Shown here: positions 1 through 9,351 of the stretch, piece after piece
Layout of the letters: every line of letters starts with the position of its first letter
Position numbering within the stretch: the stretch's first letter is position 1
Virus record (IMG/VR): IMGVR_UViG_3300004369_000002
Coordinates: 40,840-104,839 of that record
Length of the DNA stretch: 64,000 nucleotides
DNA from: a virus
Reading direction: 5' to 3' (one strand)
Position numbers and translations under genes: made by a program
The notes under the pieces: generated by a model
What the model was told of the DNA's origin: nothing
The model's database searches: none
The model's input: only the letters and a program-made list of their open reading frames with translations

Positions 1-650
1 ATGAGACCGAGCGAATGATCGCTGGCTTTGGCACTGCACTTGACCCGCTGGAACAAGGGATGGCCACATTCAATAACAATATCAACTTGTTGATTGCTGC
101 AGTCGGCGGCAACCCGAGCGGTTCTTCATCTAGCGCGACGACAACCAGCACATCGACGGCTAGGAACACTAGGACTGGACGGGGGCAAACAGATGGCGAT
201 ACATCATCGCCCCGATGGAATATCTTGCAGACACTTGGCAAACACTCGTCATTTGATATGGGTATCGCCGGAACGCGACAGATTTCATCTGGGCTGCGTA
301 ACTACAATCTTGGCTCCTTGTCCTCCGATCATGCCATGGGACGCGCCTATGACCTGACCGGACAAAACCTTGGCGCATACCAGTCAGCAGTGCGGGCAGC
401 AGGAGGCCTGGCCGAGTTCCATGGCCGAGGTGGAAGCCGTCATCTACACGTTGTTCCTGGCGCTGGCCCGGTCGGTGACAGTGCGACGCCATACATGGGA
501 GCGCCCTCGGGAGGCGGATCGATCACAACCAACGATTCATACAGCATTGTTGTGAATGCGACGCCAGGCATGGATGTCAAGCAGTTGGCAGATGAGGTCA
601 TGAGCCGCCTGGAACGCAAGCAGCGCGACATGTACGAGAGGCGGCAGTAA
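1..650 (+). CDS. Tape-measure protein, C-terminal part, with M15-type peptidase domain (partial)
   Basis: The reading frame is open to the left edge (codons before position 15 read ETER), so this is the C-terminus of a longer gene. The end (VVNATPGMDVKQLADEVMSR followed by a charged helix) is typical of tape-measure C-termini. Around 310-460 it carries an M15-like D,D-peptidase signature: SDHAMGRAYD matches SxHxxGxAxD, and RHLHV supplies the last zinc ligand. Ser/Thr-rich linkers flank the domain. Inference: the tape measure carries a peptidoglycan hydrolase used when DNA enters the cell. It overlaps the next gene by one base (TAATG). Seen: motifs and position before the baseplate genes; the rest of the protein is outside the window. 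Confidence 0.7.
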   Translation, partial: ETERMIAGFGTALDPLEQGMATFNNNINLLIAAVGGNPSGSSSSATTTSTSTARNTRTGRGQTDGDTSSPRWNILQTLGKHSSFDMGIAGTRQISSGLRNYNLGSLSSDHAMGRAYDLTGQNLGAYQSAVRAAGGLAEFHGRGGSRHLHVVPGAGPVGDSATPYMGAPSGGGSITTNDSYSIVVNATPGMDVKQLADEVMSRLERKQRDMYERRQ

Positions 651-1372
651 TGGCTAGTCAGTCGTCAGATCTTCGTAAGATTCGTGTTACGCCGCAATTA
701 GCGCGAGTGAGCGCGGGCGTCCCATCTATTCGCACACGCAATAACTCAGTCGCTCAGAAAGCATTGATCAAGTACCCGCAGATGATCGCTGCAAAAACTC
801 AGGGTACAGAAGAAGAACTGGAGTTCACATTCCCGTTCCCTCCACAGTCTGTTTCGTATCGCGATTTAGCGCCGGAAATGTCGCAGATCGCGCGCCCTGG
901 ACGTACACCAATTGTTGCTTTTAGTCGTTACAAGGCACGCCAGGTGGATCTACAGTTTTTGGTTGCCGTGCCCACAGATGGTCTTTTTATCGATGTTGAA
1001 AACGACGTGCGGCTTTTGCAGTTTATGGCGGCAACCGGTCGTCCAGTTTGGTTTTACAACTTTGACAAGTTTCTTGGCAACACGTTCTCGGAAATTACAA
1101 TCGGACAGATCACGTTTTTTTGGACGATCACCGATCTGAACTTCACGTCAATTCGTCGTAATTCGGCGCAAAGAATTGTGCAGGCAGAAGTATCGATGAG
1201 TATTGTTGAAAATAACAATCCAAAAATTGTGGTTGCGCAGTTGCCGAAGATCACTTACGGGGAGAATCCTCCCGCTAGATCAAATCGTCCGAGCACCGCT
1301 CCGCCAGAGCAGGAGTTTGTGGAGTGGACTGACGTTTGGGAGACGGGCAACTCGCGAGCAGGATCCCCCTAA
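650..1372 (+). CDS. Tail/baseplate protein between tape measure and hub
   Basis: A 240-residue protein I do not recognise as a named family. Its position, between the tape measure and the gpD-like hub, is where myophages encode a tail-tube or baseplate connector (LysM/gp53-like proteins). Residues about 60-190 look beta-rich (TFPFPPQSVSYRDLAPEM, TPIVAFSRYKARQVDLQFLV), and the C-terminus is Pro/Ser-rich and polar (ENPPARSNRPSTAPPEQEF). Start ATG overlaps the preceding stop by one base, which implies translational coupling. A structural role is inferred from context only. Confidence 0.5.
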   Translation: MASQSSDLRKIRVTPQLARVSAGVPSIRTRNNSVAQKALIKYPQMIAAKTQGTEEELEFTFPFPPQSVSYRDLAPEMSQIARPGRTPIVAFSRYKARQVDLQFLVAVPTDGLFIDVENDVRLLQFMAATGRPVWFYNFDKFLGNTFSEITIGQITFFWTITDLNFTSIRRNSAQRIVQAEVSMSIVENNNPKIVVAQLPKITYGENPPARSNRPSTAPPEQEFVEWTDVWETGNSRAGSP

Positions 1373-1374
1373 AA

Positions 1375-2955
1375 ATGAGTTCGTTCATTCCGATCGATAA
1401 AGACTTGTTCCAGATTGGTGATATTGCCACCAATGTTATGAATGACATATCTGAATATGTTTCATCGTTTGATGTGTCGTTTAGTATGGATGGAACATCA
1501 GAATTGGCGATTGAGATAGTTGACCCGAACTTCCAGTTTGGAAACAATAATTATTTCCAGATTCGACGTGACATCTTGTACAACCGCAATATGTTTGAAA
1601 TTGCGGCAGTCGAAGTTCGTCAATCCGAGTCAGTTCATCCGGTGTACCGCATTCAGGCTAGGAATAAAGCGGTTCAGATGATGAAACGTGATAAGACGCC
1701 GGAAGCGTATCGCGGCACGTCAGCATCGGATTATGCCAGGACCGTAGCGAAACGGTTCAACATGGATGTCGTTATTGAGGAAACCGCCAAGAAGCAGTCC
1801 ATCGTGAAAGGGCGGAGCGGGAAAAATGACGAGTCGGTTTGGGACGTTCTTCAACGGTCAGCCGGTGATGCGCAGTTCGTGTGTTTTGAAGTGGACAACA
1901 TTCTCTTCTTTTGTTCTCAAACGTTCCTTCTGGGTAAATGGGGTGACCCTAAGTACAAGTGGGGTGATGGGACGTTTGTTCCTTATGGGTGGCCGAACCC
2001 AAACGAAGAAGCGTTTCCGGGAGCCACGGAAAAGTACATGTTGATCGACATGCCGACGGTTCGCCGTTCGGACGACAATCCAATGGATGCTGAAGGCATG
2101 ATAAATGTTGAGCGAACCAACGGGCGTTTGCTTCGTCCGGGTATGACGATCGTATTGACTGGCATCCCAGATTTTGAGGGTTTCTTTCTTATTGACTCGG
2201 TTGATTTTGCGGAAGGTAGCCCGGACCCGGTTCGGATTTCGTTTAGGACACCTGTCAAGCCGAAAGAGGATCAGAAGAGGAACACTGGAACATCGCAAAG
2301 TAGCCAGAACAGCGGTGGAGGTTTGGCTCCTACTGCTTTGCCGACAGATATTGCGAACAAGATTCGTGATTATGTTTCGCGAAATTATCCTCGGGCCGAG
2401 TTCACTACGCCTGATGGGTTTGCCCAAAAGATAATGGCCGCAGCCAATGAGGCGGTGGCGTGGGCAACGTTCATTTATGTCAACGGTAAGACTGTTGCTC
2501 AGCAGAACGAGTTGCTGGAGAAGTATGCGACTTCGCTGGCCGGAGGTAAGGGCAATATTCGATGGAGGGCAGTTGCGAGCGTGAAGTCGTTGTTAAGAGG
2601 GAGCACGATCAATGCGTTGGCTCAGGCTTATGCTTCGGCGTTGCCTTCGTCGGCGTACAACGGGATTGTTCGTTACTTTTCCAGTCAGGCAGTGGCGAGC
2701 GAACGAGACCGACTGGTTCAACTGGCCAGAATTGATGCGTACACTATTTACAAAGCGACTACCAAGTCAGAACAAGACAAACTTTTCACTAAGTTCAGAA
2801 ATCAATACGGCACTAACAGCCCCAGTTATCTCGTTCTTGTTAATATCAGAGGCACAATCTCACGAACCGGAACCACAAATCTGGACAATGCATTCCCACC
2901 AACCACGCTAGTGGGTTCCTCCAGAAGTGGTGGCGGCGGAATCTCTTACAGGTGA
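1375..2955 (+). CDS. Baseplate hub protein, gpD/XkdQ-like
   Basis: A 526-residue protein beginning MSSFIPIDKDLFQIGDI at the ATG two bases after the previous stop. The N-terminal 300 residues resemble the late-control gpD/XkdQ hub family: an early beta domain with a FDVSFSMDGTSELAIEIVDP pattern, then SASDYARTVAKRFNMDVVIE and SVWDVLQRSAGDAQFVCFEV, which are typical of these hubs. The C-terminal 200 residues, after a Ser/Gly linker near residue 320, are mostly helical and unlike standard hubs; they may be a phage-specific extension. The hub is expected to sit at the baseplate centre around the spike. Order and motifs support the call; no structure comparison was done. Confidence 0.6.
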   Translation: MSSFIPIDKDLFQIGDIATNVMNDISEYVSSFDVSFSMDGTSELAIEIVDPNFQFGNNNYFQIRRDILYNRNMFEIAAVEVRQSESVHPVYRIQARNKAVQMMKRDKTPEAYRGTSASDYARTVAKRFNMDVVIEETAKKQSIVKGRSGKNDESVWDVLQRSAGDAQFVCFEVDNILFFCSQTFLLGKWGDPKYKWGDGTFVPYGWPNPNEEAFPGATEKYMLIDMPTVRRSDDNPMDAEGMINVERTNGRLLRPGMTIVLTGIPDFEGFFLIDSVDFAEGSPDPVRISFRTPVKPKEDQKRNTGTSQSSQNSGGGLAPTALPTDIANKIRDYVSRNYPRAEFTTPDGFAQKIMAAANEAVAWATFIYVNGKTVAQQNELLEKYATSLAGGKGNIRWRAVASVKSLLRGSTINALAQAYASALPSSAYNGIVRYFSSQAVASERDRLVQLARIDAYTIYKATTKSEQDKLFTKFRNQYGTNSPSYLVLVNIRGTISRTGTTNLDNAFPPTTLVGSSRSGGGGISYR

Positions 2956-3392
2956 CAATCGTGTACAACCTCATTTCCCCAGATAAAGCCGCTTCCGTTG
3001 AACTGGAGAAAAACGGCCTATTTGTCGGCACCGTTACCCTGGTTGAGGACAAGAAGGTGTACGTAGAGATTCCCCAGTTGACACCTGGGTTCAGTTACGG
3101 GCCCTGCATGGTGGTTGCCAACAACCTGAATGTGACGCTGACACGCGCTACGGCTGTAACCGAGACGGTTGAGACAACGGGAAGTGCGATCGTTTCGGTC
3201 TCGGGCGGGGGAACAAGTCCTGTGACGTCGACGTCATCGACTTTCGTCAAATCCGTAAGCGACAACACAAATGAGTTTGTCGTTCTGGTTGACATCGAAA
3301 TGGTTGTTCCGCCCGTAGGAAGTTTGGTTCTCTGCGGCTTCCTCAACAACAGCCTGGACGAAATAATCGTCCTCGGATCCATACTCTCATAG
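2952..3392 (+). CDS. Small baseplate protein (possible spike/gpV-like)
   Basis: A 146-residue beta-rich protein starting at GTG and overlapping the hub stop by four bases (GTGA). The segment VGTVTLVEDKKVYVEIPQL followed by GP and a Gly/Ser/Thr-rich stretch, then FVVLVDIEMVVPPVGSLVLC, fits an OB-fold or spike-base protein such as gpV/gp5-like subunits. Its place between hub and gp25 is where such genes lie. The family is not identified with certainty. Residues 75-100 are low-complexity Thr/Ser. Confidence 0.4.
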   Translation: MTIVYNLISPDKAASVELEKNGLFVGTVTLVEDKKVYVEIPQLTPGFSYGPCMVVANNLNVTLTRATAVTETVETTGSAIVSVSGGGTSPVTSTSSTFVKSVSDNTNEFVVLVDIEMVVPPVGSLVLCGFLNNSLDEIIVLGSILS

Positions 3393-3418
3393 CCCTCTGG
3401 GCGTGGCAAAATTAAAGA

Positions 3419-3715
3419 ATGGACACCTTGCGCATTCCACTTCGTTTTCGTAACGGTGAGGCAGAAAAACTCACCGAAGGCTCAGACGAATACTTTGCGC
3501 AACTCCTGGCCCTGACCGCCCAAATTTTGCCCGGTGAACTGCCCCTGAACCCCAACTACGGGGTAGACGACCCCACGTTCAGTGAAGCGGCCCGTCGATC
3601 TTTGGCTTTCGTAGCAGGGGCTTTTATCCCAGAAATCGTATTGGAAAACGTAGAAATTATTGACACAGACTCGGGCAGGTCACAAATTGACATTGCCTTC
3701 ACGGTAAGGACCTAA
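3419..3715 (+). CDS. Baseplate wedge protein, gpW/gp25-like
   Basis: A 98-residue protein with the gp25 signature RIPLRFRNGEAEKLTEGSDE, followed by LLALTAQILPGELPLNPNYG and a DPTF motif. In myophages this protein is the conserved wedge subunit that helps connect baseplate and sheath. Length is normal for the family. It lies directly before gpJ, two bases away, as in P2-like and T4-like baseplates. No strong Shine-Dalgarno is visible upstream (GGCAAAATTAAAGA), so translation may depend on the upstream gene. Confidence 0.8.
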   Translation: MDTLRIPLRFRNGEAEKLTEGSDEYFAQLLALTAQILPGELPLNPNYGVDDPTFSEAARRSLAFVAGAFIPEIVLENVEIIDTDSGRSQIDIAFTVRT

Positions 3716-3716
3716 A

Positions 3717-5150
3717 ATGCCGTCTCCGGATTTCAGCGAATACATTGACCTCACCATCAACGACCTCCAACCGGAGGACGTTTACAACGGTGCCGTCGAA
3801 TACGCCAGGGAGGCACTGCCGGAATTTGATCCTCGGGCAGGGACCGTTGAAGATGCGCTGCTTCAGGCCATGTCATATGTGTCTGGCGAGGTTATGGGGG
3901 CTATCAACCGTTTGCCCAATGGTTTGATGGAAGGCATTTTGCGGTTGATGGGTTTTGCCCGCTCCGAAGACACCTTTGCAACTGGTGCTGTTATTTTCAC
4001 AACGATTGACGACACGGGATTGTCGATCCCCGCTGGAACCCAAGTCGCATTCACCGAAATCACAGCAACAGGCAGCATCCAGCACATCTTCGAAACAACC
4101 GAGAGTGCACAAATAAGTTTCGGATCCACCACCTCATCCGCCGTTCCCATGGTCGCAATTGATACAGGAGAAAAACCGGCAATTGCTGACGGAGATGGGA
4201 TGATCATCTTAACCGCCTCTAACAAACTGTTTTCAGCAGTATTTTCTGGTTCCCTTACGCAAGGAGCCGTCGGAGAATCAGATTCCGACTACTTCCAGAG
4301 AGGCGTACGTTACCTGCAGAGCCTTTCCAGCGCCCTCGCCACACCCACACAAATAGCCGCCTATGTCCTCACAAACTATTTAGAGGTATACAGGGCGAAC
4401 GCCATTGATTTAAGTGACCTTGATGAACTGACAGGAATCACCATCTTCGAAAGTGGAGGCCTAATTGGGGCATCTTTGACACCCAACGTGACCACGGTTG
4501 CCCCCGTAGTCAACCCAGGCGACCTGATTCGGATTTATGGGGCGACACCGGAATATTTCAATGGCATATTCGAAATTGACAGCGTTGACCCGTATCCGGG
4601 TTCGACAATCTATTTCAGTAACACCGTTGGAGCATCGTCCGGCGAAACACACAGCGGCACGTACACCTTGGAACTGTTGGAAGGCTTGAAGAAAACGACA
4701 GCAGACAATCTGGGGTCAGTGACAGTGGTGGTCAACAGCGTCGAAGCCGGAGACCTAACAAACACATATAGAAACACCATTAAGAGTGGCGTTTCTCAAA
4801 AAATTATTGGGGGAATAAGCCTAAAGGTAGTCAATGCCCTCATCCTTGATTTTGATGTCAATATTACGATTGGTCTCAGATCTGGCTATGCGGAACTTGA
4901 CGTGCGAACAGCAGTCGATACCGCAATCACCAACTACCTCTCCCCTCTACAGTGGGATTGGTCTGACGAAATCCGTTTGACGACATTAACCACTCTCATC
5001 GCCGAAATCGGAGGCGTTGACTACGTGGATAGTGTCTCCATGACGCTTCAAGCAGGAGAACTGCTTGCTCAGCAGTTGGTTAACGGAAACATCCAATTCC
5101 TATACCACGGCATGCTGCCTCGCGCATCTGTAACGGTAGGCGTGGTGTGA
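3717..5150 (+). CDS. Baseplate protein J (gpJ/gp47-like)
   Basis: A 477-residue protein with the gpJ organisation: an N-terminal helical part (FDPRAGTVEDALLQAMSYVS, INRLPNGLMEGILRLMGF), a beta domain beginning AVIFTTIDDTGLSIPAGTQV, and the family-typical SGSLTQGAVGESDSDYFQRG near residue 180. The later SLKVVNALILDFDVNITIGL and a C-terminal LTTLIAEIGGVDYVDSVS match the wedge-core domain. It forms baseplate wedges with gp25 and gpI. About 80 residues (about 235-315, from ITIFESGG to GTYTLELLEG) look like an inserted small beta domain compared with minimal gpJ proteins. Confidence 0.85.
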   Translation: MPSPDFSEYIDLTINDLQPEDVYNGAVEYAREALPEFDPRAGTVEDALLQAMSYVSGEVMGAINRLPNGLMEGILRLMGFARSEDTFATGAVIFTTIDDTGLSIPAGTQVAFTEITATGSIQHIFETTESAQISFGSTTSSAVPMVAIDTGEKPAIADGDGMIILTASNKLFSAVFSGSLTQGAVGESDSDYFQRGVRYLQSLSSALATPTQIAAYVLTNYLEVYRANAIDLSDLDELTGITIFESGGLIGASLTPNVTTVAPVVNPGDLIRIYGATPEYFNGIFEIDSVDPYPGSTIYFSNTVGASSGETHSGTYTLELLEGLKKTTADNLGSVTVVVNSVEAGDLTNTYRNTIKSGVSQKIIGGISLKVVNALILDFDVNITIGLRSGYAELDVRTAVDTAITNYLSPLQWDWSDEIRLTTLTTLIAEIGGVDYVDSVSMTLQAGELLAQQLVNGNIQFLYHGMLPRASVTVGVV

Positions 5151-5151
5151 T

Positions 5152-6633
5152 ATGGCCCACGAACTTGATGACATCGTAGATGGACCGCTGACAAGCAACA
5201 AACTGTCGGGAGATAACGCGAGTTTTGTGACTTCAGTCGGAGGCTGGACTTCCACCAACTCCAACCTTGCACCAGAATTCGATTTCAAAAAATACGACAA
5301 CATCAACTCCCTGAAAATAACACCAACCGCATATGACCCAATCGTTCTTTCATTGAACGGCACAAACACTTCTCTCAGGGAAGCGAACGACAACATCGAC
5401 CTACATTTTTGGATGTGGTCCACTAATGACGTTCTGGTGACGGTGGATCTATCTCTTGGATCGGACGAGACTTCAACCATCTCCCAAACATACGCTGGGG
5501 GAATATGGAATGTCGTACGAGCAAACCCGATCGATGTTCCACTGTCCTCTGAAACATATCCGATAGGTATAACCATCACTCTAACTAATCATGGTGGCGG
5601 AGCCGTATGGCTTTCAAACCCGGTCTTATACCAAGAATATAATTTCACTAGAAATCGGTTCGTAAGAGAAACCGTACCTTTGATACCCCGCATTTTCACG
5701 GAACTGGACAAGATTCAAACTCGTCCCACGTTCCCCATGTATCGGATGATGGAAATTGGCTTGGCATACGCCGGAGTCGCATTCGAACAACAGGAACATT
5801 TCAGATATCGGGATGTGGCAGGAGGAAAAAAAACTGCCAACCGCGAGACGTTGAGTGGGTTGGTCGACCCAACAGTTGCTGATGTAGCCATTCTTCCGTG
5901 GCTTTCCCAGTTCACGGGAACTCAGTACATCGACCCCACTATCCGCACAACACCATGGGGCAACCTGCCCGAGACCTGGCTGCAAGTCATGCAGGACATC
6001 GACGAAGCAGTCGACATCGTTCTGAACGTCACCTCTTTGACCCGTACATCAAACGTAGTTTCAGCAGTTCTAGATGGCGACGTCACAGACTACGCGATCG
6101 GCCAAACAGTTCTTGTTAGCGGTGCTGGCACATTTGATGGGCAGTTCTTAATCACAGGACAAAATATTGGGACATCTACTATCGAATGGTCGCAGGACGG
6201 CTCAGATGACACCATTTTGACAGGCACAGTGTCTCTCGTTGATCAATCGTGGATTGAACTGGAATCGTTCCGAATTGACATCACGAACCGTGTTGAGTTC
6301 CTGCGTTGGCAGGTGGAAAACCAGTATTACGGGGTGAGGGCTGGAACTTTGGAGGCTTTGGCGGAGGCCACGAAGTTTTACCTGAGCGGCACTAAGACTG
6401 TCAACATTTTTCCGAAGCATCAAGGCGTACCGTTTTTGATCAAGATCTTCACGAAAACGTCGGAAACCCCCGGTGGTGTAGAAGGTGAAGAGTCCTTGGA
6501 ATTAGCCCAAGCCCTACAGAAAGCAAAGCCCGCAGGGTTTAAAATAGTCCATGAATGTAATAGCGATGGAACGGATTCGCTATTTGTTTTGGGTAGTTCA
6601 ACTGATGGACTTTTGTCTAGCAGTCTTCTGTAA
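5152..6633 (+). CDS. Tail protein I-like baseplate protein with N-terminal beta domain
   Basis: A 493-residue protein following gpJ by one base, in the gpI position. The middle and C-terminal parts (FPMYRMMEIGLAYAGVAFEQ, VADVAILPWLSQFTGTQYID, LRWQVENQYYGVRAGTLEAL, FYLSGTKTVNIFP) are typical of gpI-type proteins, which attach fibres to the baseplate. The first 170 residues (NASFVTSVGGWTSTNSNLAP, GGIWNVVRANPIDVP, NHGGGAVWLSNPVLYQ) look like a carbohydrate-binding-type beta sandwich. A second small beta insert lies at residues about 295-355. The call rests on gene order plus the gpI-like core; the N-terminal domain assignment is inference. Confidence 0.65.
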   Translation: MAHELDDIVDGPLTSNKLSGDNASFVTSVGGWTSTNSNLAPEFDFKKYDNINSLKITPTAYDPIVLSLNGTNTSLREANDNIDLHFWMWSTNDVLVTVDLSLGSDETSTISQTYAGGIWNVVRANPIDVPLSSETYPIGITITLTNHGGGAVWLSNPVLYQEYNFTRNRFVRETVPLIPRIFTELDKIQTRPTFPMYRMMEIGLAYAGVAFEQQEHFRYRDVAGGKKTANRETLSGLVDPTVADVAILPWLSQFTGTQYIDPTIRTTPWGNLPETWLQVMQDIDEAVDIVLNVTSLTRTSNVVSAVLDGDVTDYAIGQTVLVSGAGTFDGQFLITGQNIGTSTIEWSQDGSDDTILTGTVSLVDQSWIELESFRIDITNRVEFLRWQVENQYYGVRAGTLEALAEATKFYLSGTKTVNIFPKHQGVPFLIKIFTKTSETPGGVEGEESLELAQALQKAKPAGFKIVHECNSDGTDSLFVLGSSTDGLLSSSLL

Positions 6634-6642
6634 GGAGTAGTT

Positions 6643-7383
6643 ATGGCTGGTGCAGGTTTTCGAACATGGGTAGACGAGGAGCCTCTATATGCGGCTGATG
6701 TCGTTTCGTATCTCATGGAGCAGTCGGTTATGGTGTTTGCGTCCACGAGTGCCAGAGATGCCGCAATCTCTGTTCCGACGGAAGGAATGATCTCCTACAC
6801 CAAGGATGACAATGTGATCCGTTACTTCGATGGGACGTTGTGGAATGCCATTGGGGAGATCACTGGTGGCTCAGGTATTTCGGTTTCAGAGTCAACATCG
6901 TCGTTCACAATTTCGTTGAATGTTGATGCTAAGGGTGATTTGCTGGTTGGTACCGCCAACGACACGGTGGCTCGTATCCCTGTCGGTTCCGATGGTCAGG
7001 TTTTGACTGCCGCGTCAGGAGAGACAACTGGTGTGGCTTGGCAAGATGGCTTCACTTATGCGTCGCCTTTAACAACACAGACAAAGTCAGCGTCTTACAC
7101 GCTTAGTTCTGCTGATGCCGGAAAGTTGTCTTGGATTGATACAACCGCTGGTGATGTGATTATTACGCTCCCTGATGGCGCTACAGATCCTGGCTTGGAT
7201 GACGGTCACCAATTCATGTTTCTAAGTATCAGTTCTGCGAACGATGTTATTTTCCAGGGCAATGGCACATCAAATGTCGTTAGTAAAAATGCCTTTCTGA
7301 CCATGAAGGGCGCATATCATGCTGTAACAGCAGTATTCTACGCTACATCTGATACTTGGATTCTGGTAGGCGATCTGGGATAA
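6643..7383 (+). CDS. Tail fibre/minor tail protein with DAKGD module
   Basis: A 246-residue protein whose first 70 residues (GFRTWVDEEPLYAADVVSYL, QSVMVFASTSARDAAISVPT) form a common actinophage minor-tail N-terminus with a tandem-Trp end (DGTLWN). Residues about 94-140 carry the repeated DAKGDLLVGTANDTVARIPV module found in six other proteins here. The last 100 residues (SADAGKLSWIDTTAGDVIIT to DTWILVGDLG) form a fibre-tip domain that resembles the C-termini of the proteins at 19395 and 34634. A Shine-Dalgarno AAGGAG lies at 6612-6617 but is too far for certainty; TAAGGAGTAGTT precedes ATG. Probably the first fibre or adaptor attached to the baseplate. Confidence 0.65.
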   Translation: MAGAGFRTWVDEEPLYAADVVSYLMEQSVMVFASTSARDAAISVPTEGMISYTKDDNVIRYFDGTLWNAIGEITGGSGISVSESTSSFTISLNVDAKGDLLVGTANDTVARIPVGSDGQVLTAASGETTGVAWQDGFTYASPLTTQTKSASYTLSSADAGKLSWIDTTAGDVIITLPDGATDPGLDDGHQFMFLSISSANDVIFQGNGTSNVVSKNAFLTMKGAYHAVTAVFYATSDTWILVGDLG

Positions 7384-7385
7384 TC

Positions 7386-9014
7386 ATGCCTAACTTCTCC
7401 TATTATCTAGCGTCGCAGGCTGTTTCGGGTCGTGAAGTCAATGTGTATCTTCTCGTTCATCGACTTGATACGACTGGAACCAACAAATTAACGGATCTTG
7501 TCAATGTTGGCCCGTACGATGTAAATGGTCGCGATACCTATGATCAAGTGGCGCTAGGAATAAAAAATGATGGAGGTTTTGATTCTGATGGTCCATTTGA
7601 TTACTGGCATATTTACGCGCCCCATAGTCGTGGGGACTCATTCTGGGGTCCTCTAAGTCCAACTGCAAACTTCAACATCAGTGCACCGCAATACGACGGA
7701 GTTTACAGCGGTGGCGCAACATCATCAGAGCCAACAACAAGACTCACAGCGCTCAATCAAAACATGCATGTGTATCAGGCTCTGGCTCAAGAAGTTATTG
7801 CCAATAACGACTATGACATGGTTGTTCTGGCGTGGATGTACGACGACCTGGTTTTGGGGCCGCTTATTGGTGTGCCACTGTATCAATGGGGAAGAAAAAT
7901 TACTGCTGGTTCAGGGGACAGGTTTTTAAGTAATTTGTATTTTGACAATTGGAATACATACCTCTACTGGGGTTTGCACGGCACTACCACATCGCTAGGT
8001 CAGACATATATGTACCTGCGAAAGTACAACCAGTCTGGCACATTGATCTGGCATCGACGATTGCAGTCAACCGTAACATCGCCGACTCGTAATCAGATGG
8101 GAACCTTGGCGGGTTTTGACACTGGCCGAATAGTCGTGCCAATTACTGTTGCCGCCTCGTCCACGGAATACAAGTTTGGCCTTGCTTATTATGACGCGTC
8201 AGGCAACCTAGAGGCGAACTCTATTTACTACTCTTGGGACAGCCCTGCTGTGAGTGGCTATGCGAGTCCAGCATCATCAGTAGTTTCGTCGCGCCCAGCG
8301 TGGGATCGACAATATTTTGGTTGGCACTGGTATGACTTTGATTACACTCAGGCTCAAACAAATTTCATCGCGGCACTTGGAGCCAGTGTTGGCACATTCT
8401 TTTTCACGCAGACCACCGCACCAGGTTTGATGGTGTCTGGTGCCATTGAGACTCTTGGTTCTGATCCGGGCGATGCAATTTTCCTCTGCCTTAACGATGA
8501 AACAGGGTTTGCTGCCACATCGCTTGTTTTGATCAAATTGGATTTTGACGGTGATGTTATTTGGCAAAGAAAACTCACTGTAAGAGGGCAGTATGAAACT
8601 GGTGGCGCAGTCACCAGTGGAACAACAACGATTTCCCAAGCGAAAATTAACTGGCGTGACGAAGAGGGATTTTCCTTGGCCCTCACAGTGAAGGAAGAAT
8701 CCGGCTGGGGTGGGGATCCCGACTCTCCGGAAATTACCGCTTTCATGTCTTTCCCCTCTGATGGTTCGGGATTGACGGGAGAGTATGTCAAACTTGAATT
8801 TGATCAGGGATTCAACTCAAGCCTAAATCCTCTGGTGTCACTAGCGTATAAATATGAAGAATCAAACTTTGTGTTTAGTGAACCAGTATTGATCAGCGAG
8901 ACTCAAGTTGGGGCGACGAGCGCTACCACCAACCCGTTTAGCCAAACTAATGTCACATCTAGTCCAACGAAGACTGAGTTTTCGGTTGAATCGGCGAACG
9001 GAGTGTATCGATGA
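7386..9014 (+). CDS. Large tail-tip protein, probable beta-propeller
   Basis: A 542-residue protein, start ATG directly after the previous stop. Two internal segments, KYNQSGTLIWHRRL and KLDFDGDVIWQRKL, follow the K-x-D/N-x-x-G-x-x-x-W-x-R-x-L blade pattern of propeller-type repeats seen in secreted and phage receptor-binding proteins. There are no catalytic motifs that I recognise and no signal peptide. It is followed by a small chaperone-like gene that overlaps its stop by four bases, suggesting a structural protein plus helper pair. Inference: receptor-binding tip. Whether the fold is a full propeller needs structure prediction. Confidence 0.5.
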   Translation: MPNFSYYLASQAVSGREVNVYLLVHRLDTTGTNKLTDLVNVGPYDVNGRDTYDQVALGIKNDGGFDSDGPFDYWHIYAPHSRGDSFWGPLSPTANFNISAPQYDGVYSGGATSSEPTTRLTALNQNMHVYQALAQEVIANNDYDMVVLAWMYDDLVLGPLIGVPLYQWGRKITAGSGDRFLSNLYFDNWNTYLYWGLHGTTTSLGQTYMYLRKYNQSGTLIWHRRLQSTVTSPTRNQMGTLAGFDTGRIVVPITVAASSTEYKFGLAYYDASGNLEANSIYYSWDSPAVSGYASPASSVVSSRPAWDRQYFGWHWYDFDYTQAQTNFIAALGASVGTFFFTQTTAPGLMVSGAIETLGSDPGDAIFLCLNDETGFAATSLVLIKLDFDGDVIWQRKLTVRGQYETGGAVTSGTTTISQAKINWRDEEGFSLALTVKEESGWGGDPDSPEITAFMSFPSDGSGLTGEYVKLEFDQGFNSSLNPLVSLAYKYEESNFVFSEPVLISETQVGATSATTNPFSQTNVTSSPTKTEFSVESANGVYR

Positions 9015-9331
9015 GTCTTTACATGGATCCGAATGGGAATTTTCCTCGTCATTCAGGTGATGTTCGTCTTGCTAATGGTCGTTGGAAGAAGGGTGATCCT
9101 CTGCCTGACGGTTGGAGGGAAGTTACCCAAACTCCCCCGCCACAGGTTCCAGGCAAGGTCGTCACATACGGCATTCCAGTTGAGGTTGATGGGGTACTCT
9201 CCACCACCTACGAACTCGTTGACATGAAGCCTAAGTCAATTGCGGATTTGAGCGATGACGAGATTCGTAAGGCATTGGGTCCGGAAGCCTATAGGGCTTA
9301 TCAGGAACACCTAGAATCTAAACTACAATAG
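9011..9331 (+). CDS. Small protein after fibre gene, possible tail-fibre chaperone
   Basis: A 106-residue acidic protein, ATGA overlap with the upstream fibre gene. The first part (MYMDPNG-like start, LANGRWKKGDPLPDGWREVT) describes a short beta-rich domain. The C-terminus (SIADLSDDEIRKALGPEAYR, then EHLESK) is helical and charged. Small genes of this sort directly behind fibre genes are often chaperones or short fibre caps. No family is recognised; the functional suggestion rests on position only. Confidence 0.4.
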   Translation: MSLYMDPNGNFPRHSGDVRLANGRWKKGDPLPDGWREVTQTPPPQVPGKVVTYGIPVEVDGVLSTTYELVDMKPKSIADLSDDEIRKALGPEAYRAYQEHLESKLQ

Positions 9332-9351
9332 TTTCAGTGCAGGAGTAAAAA

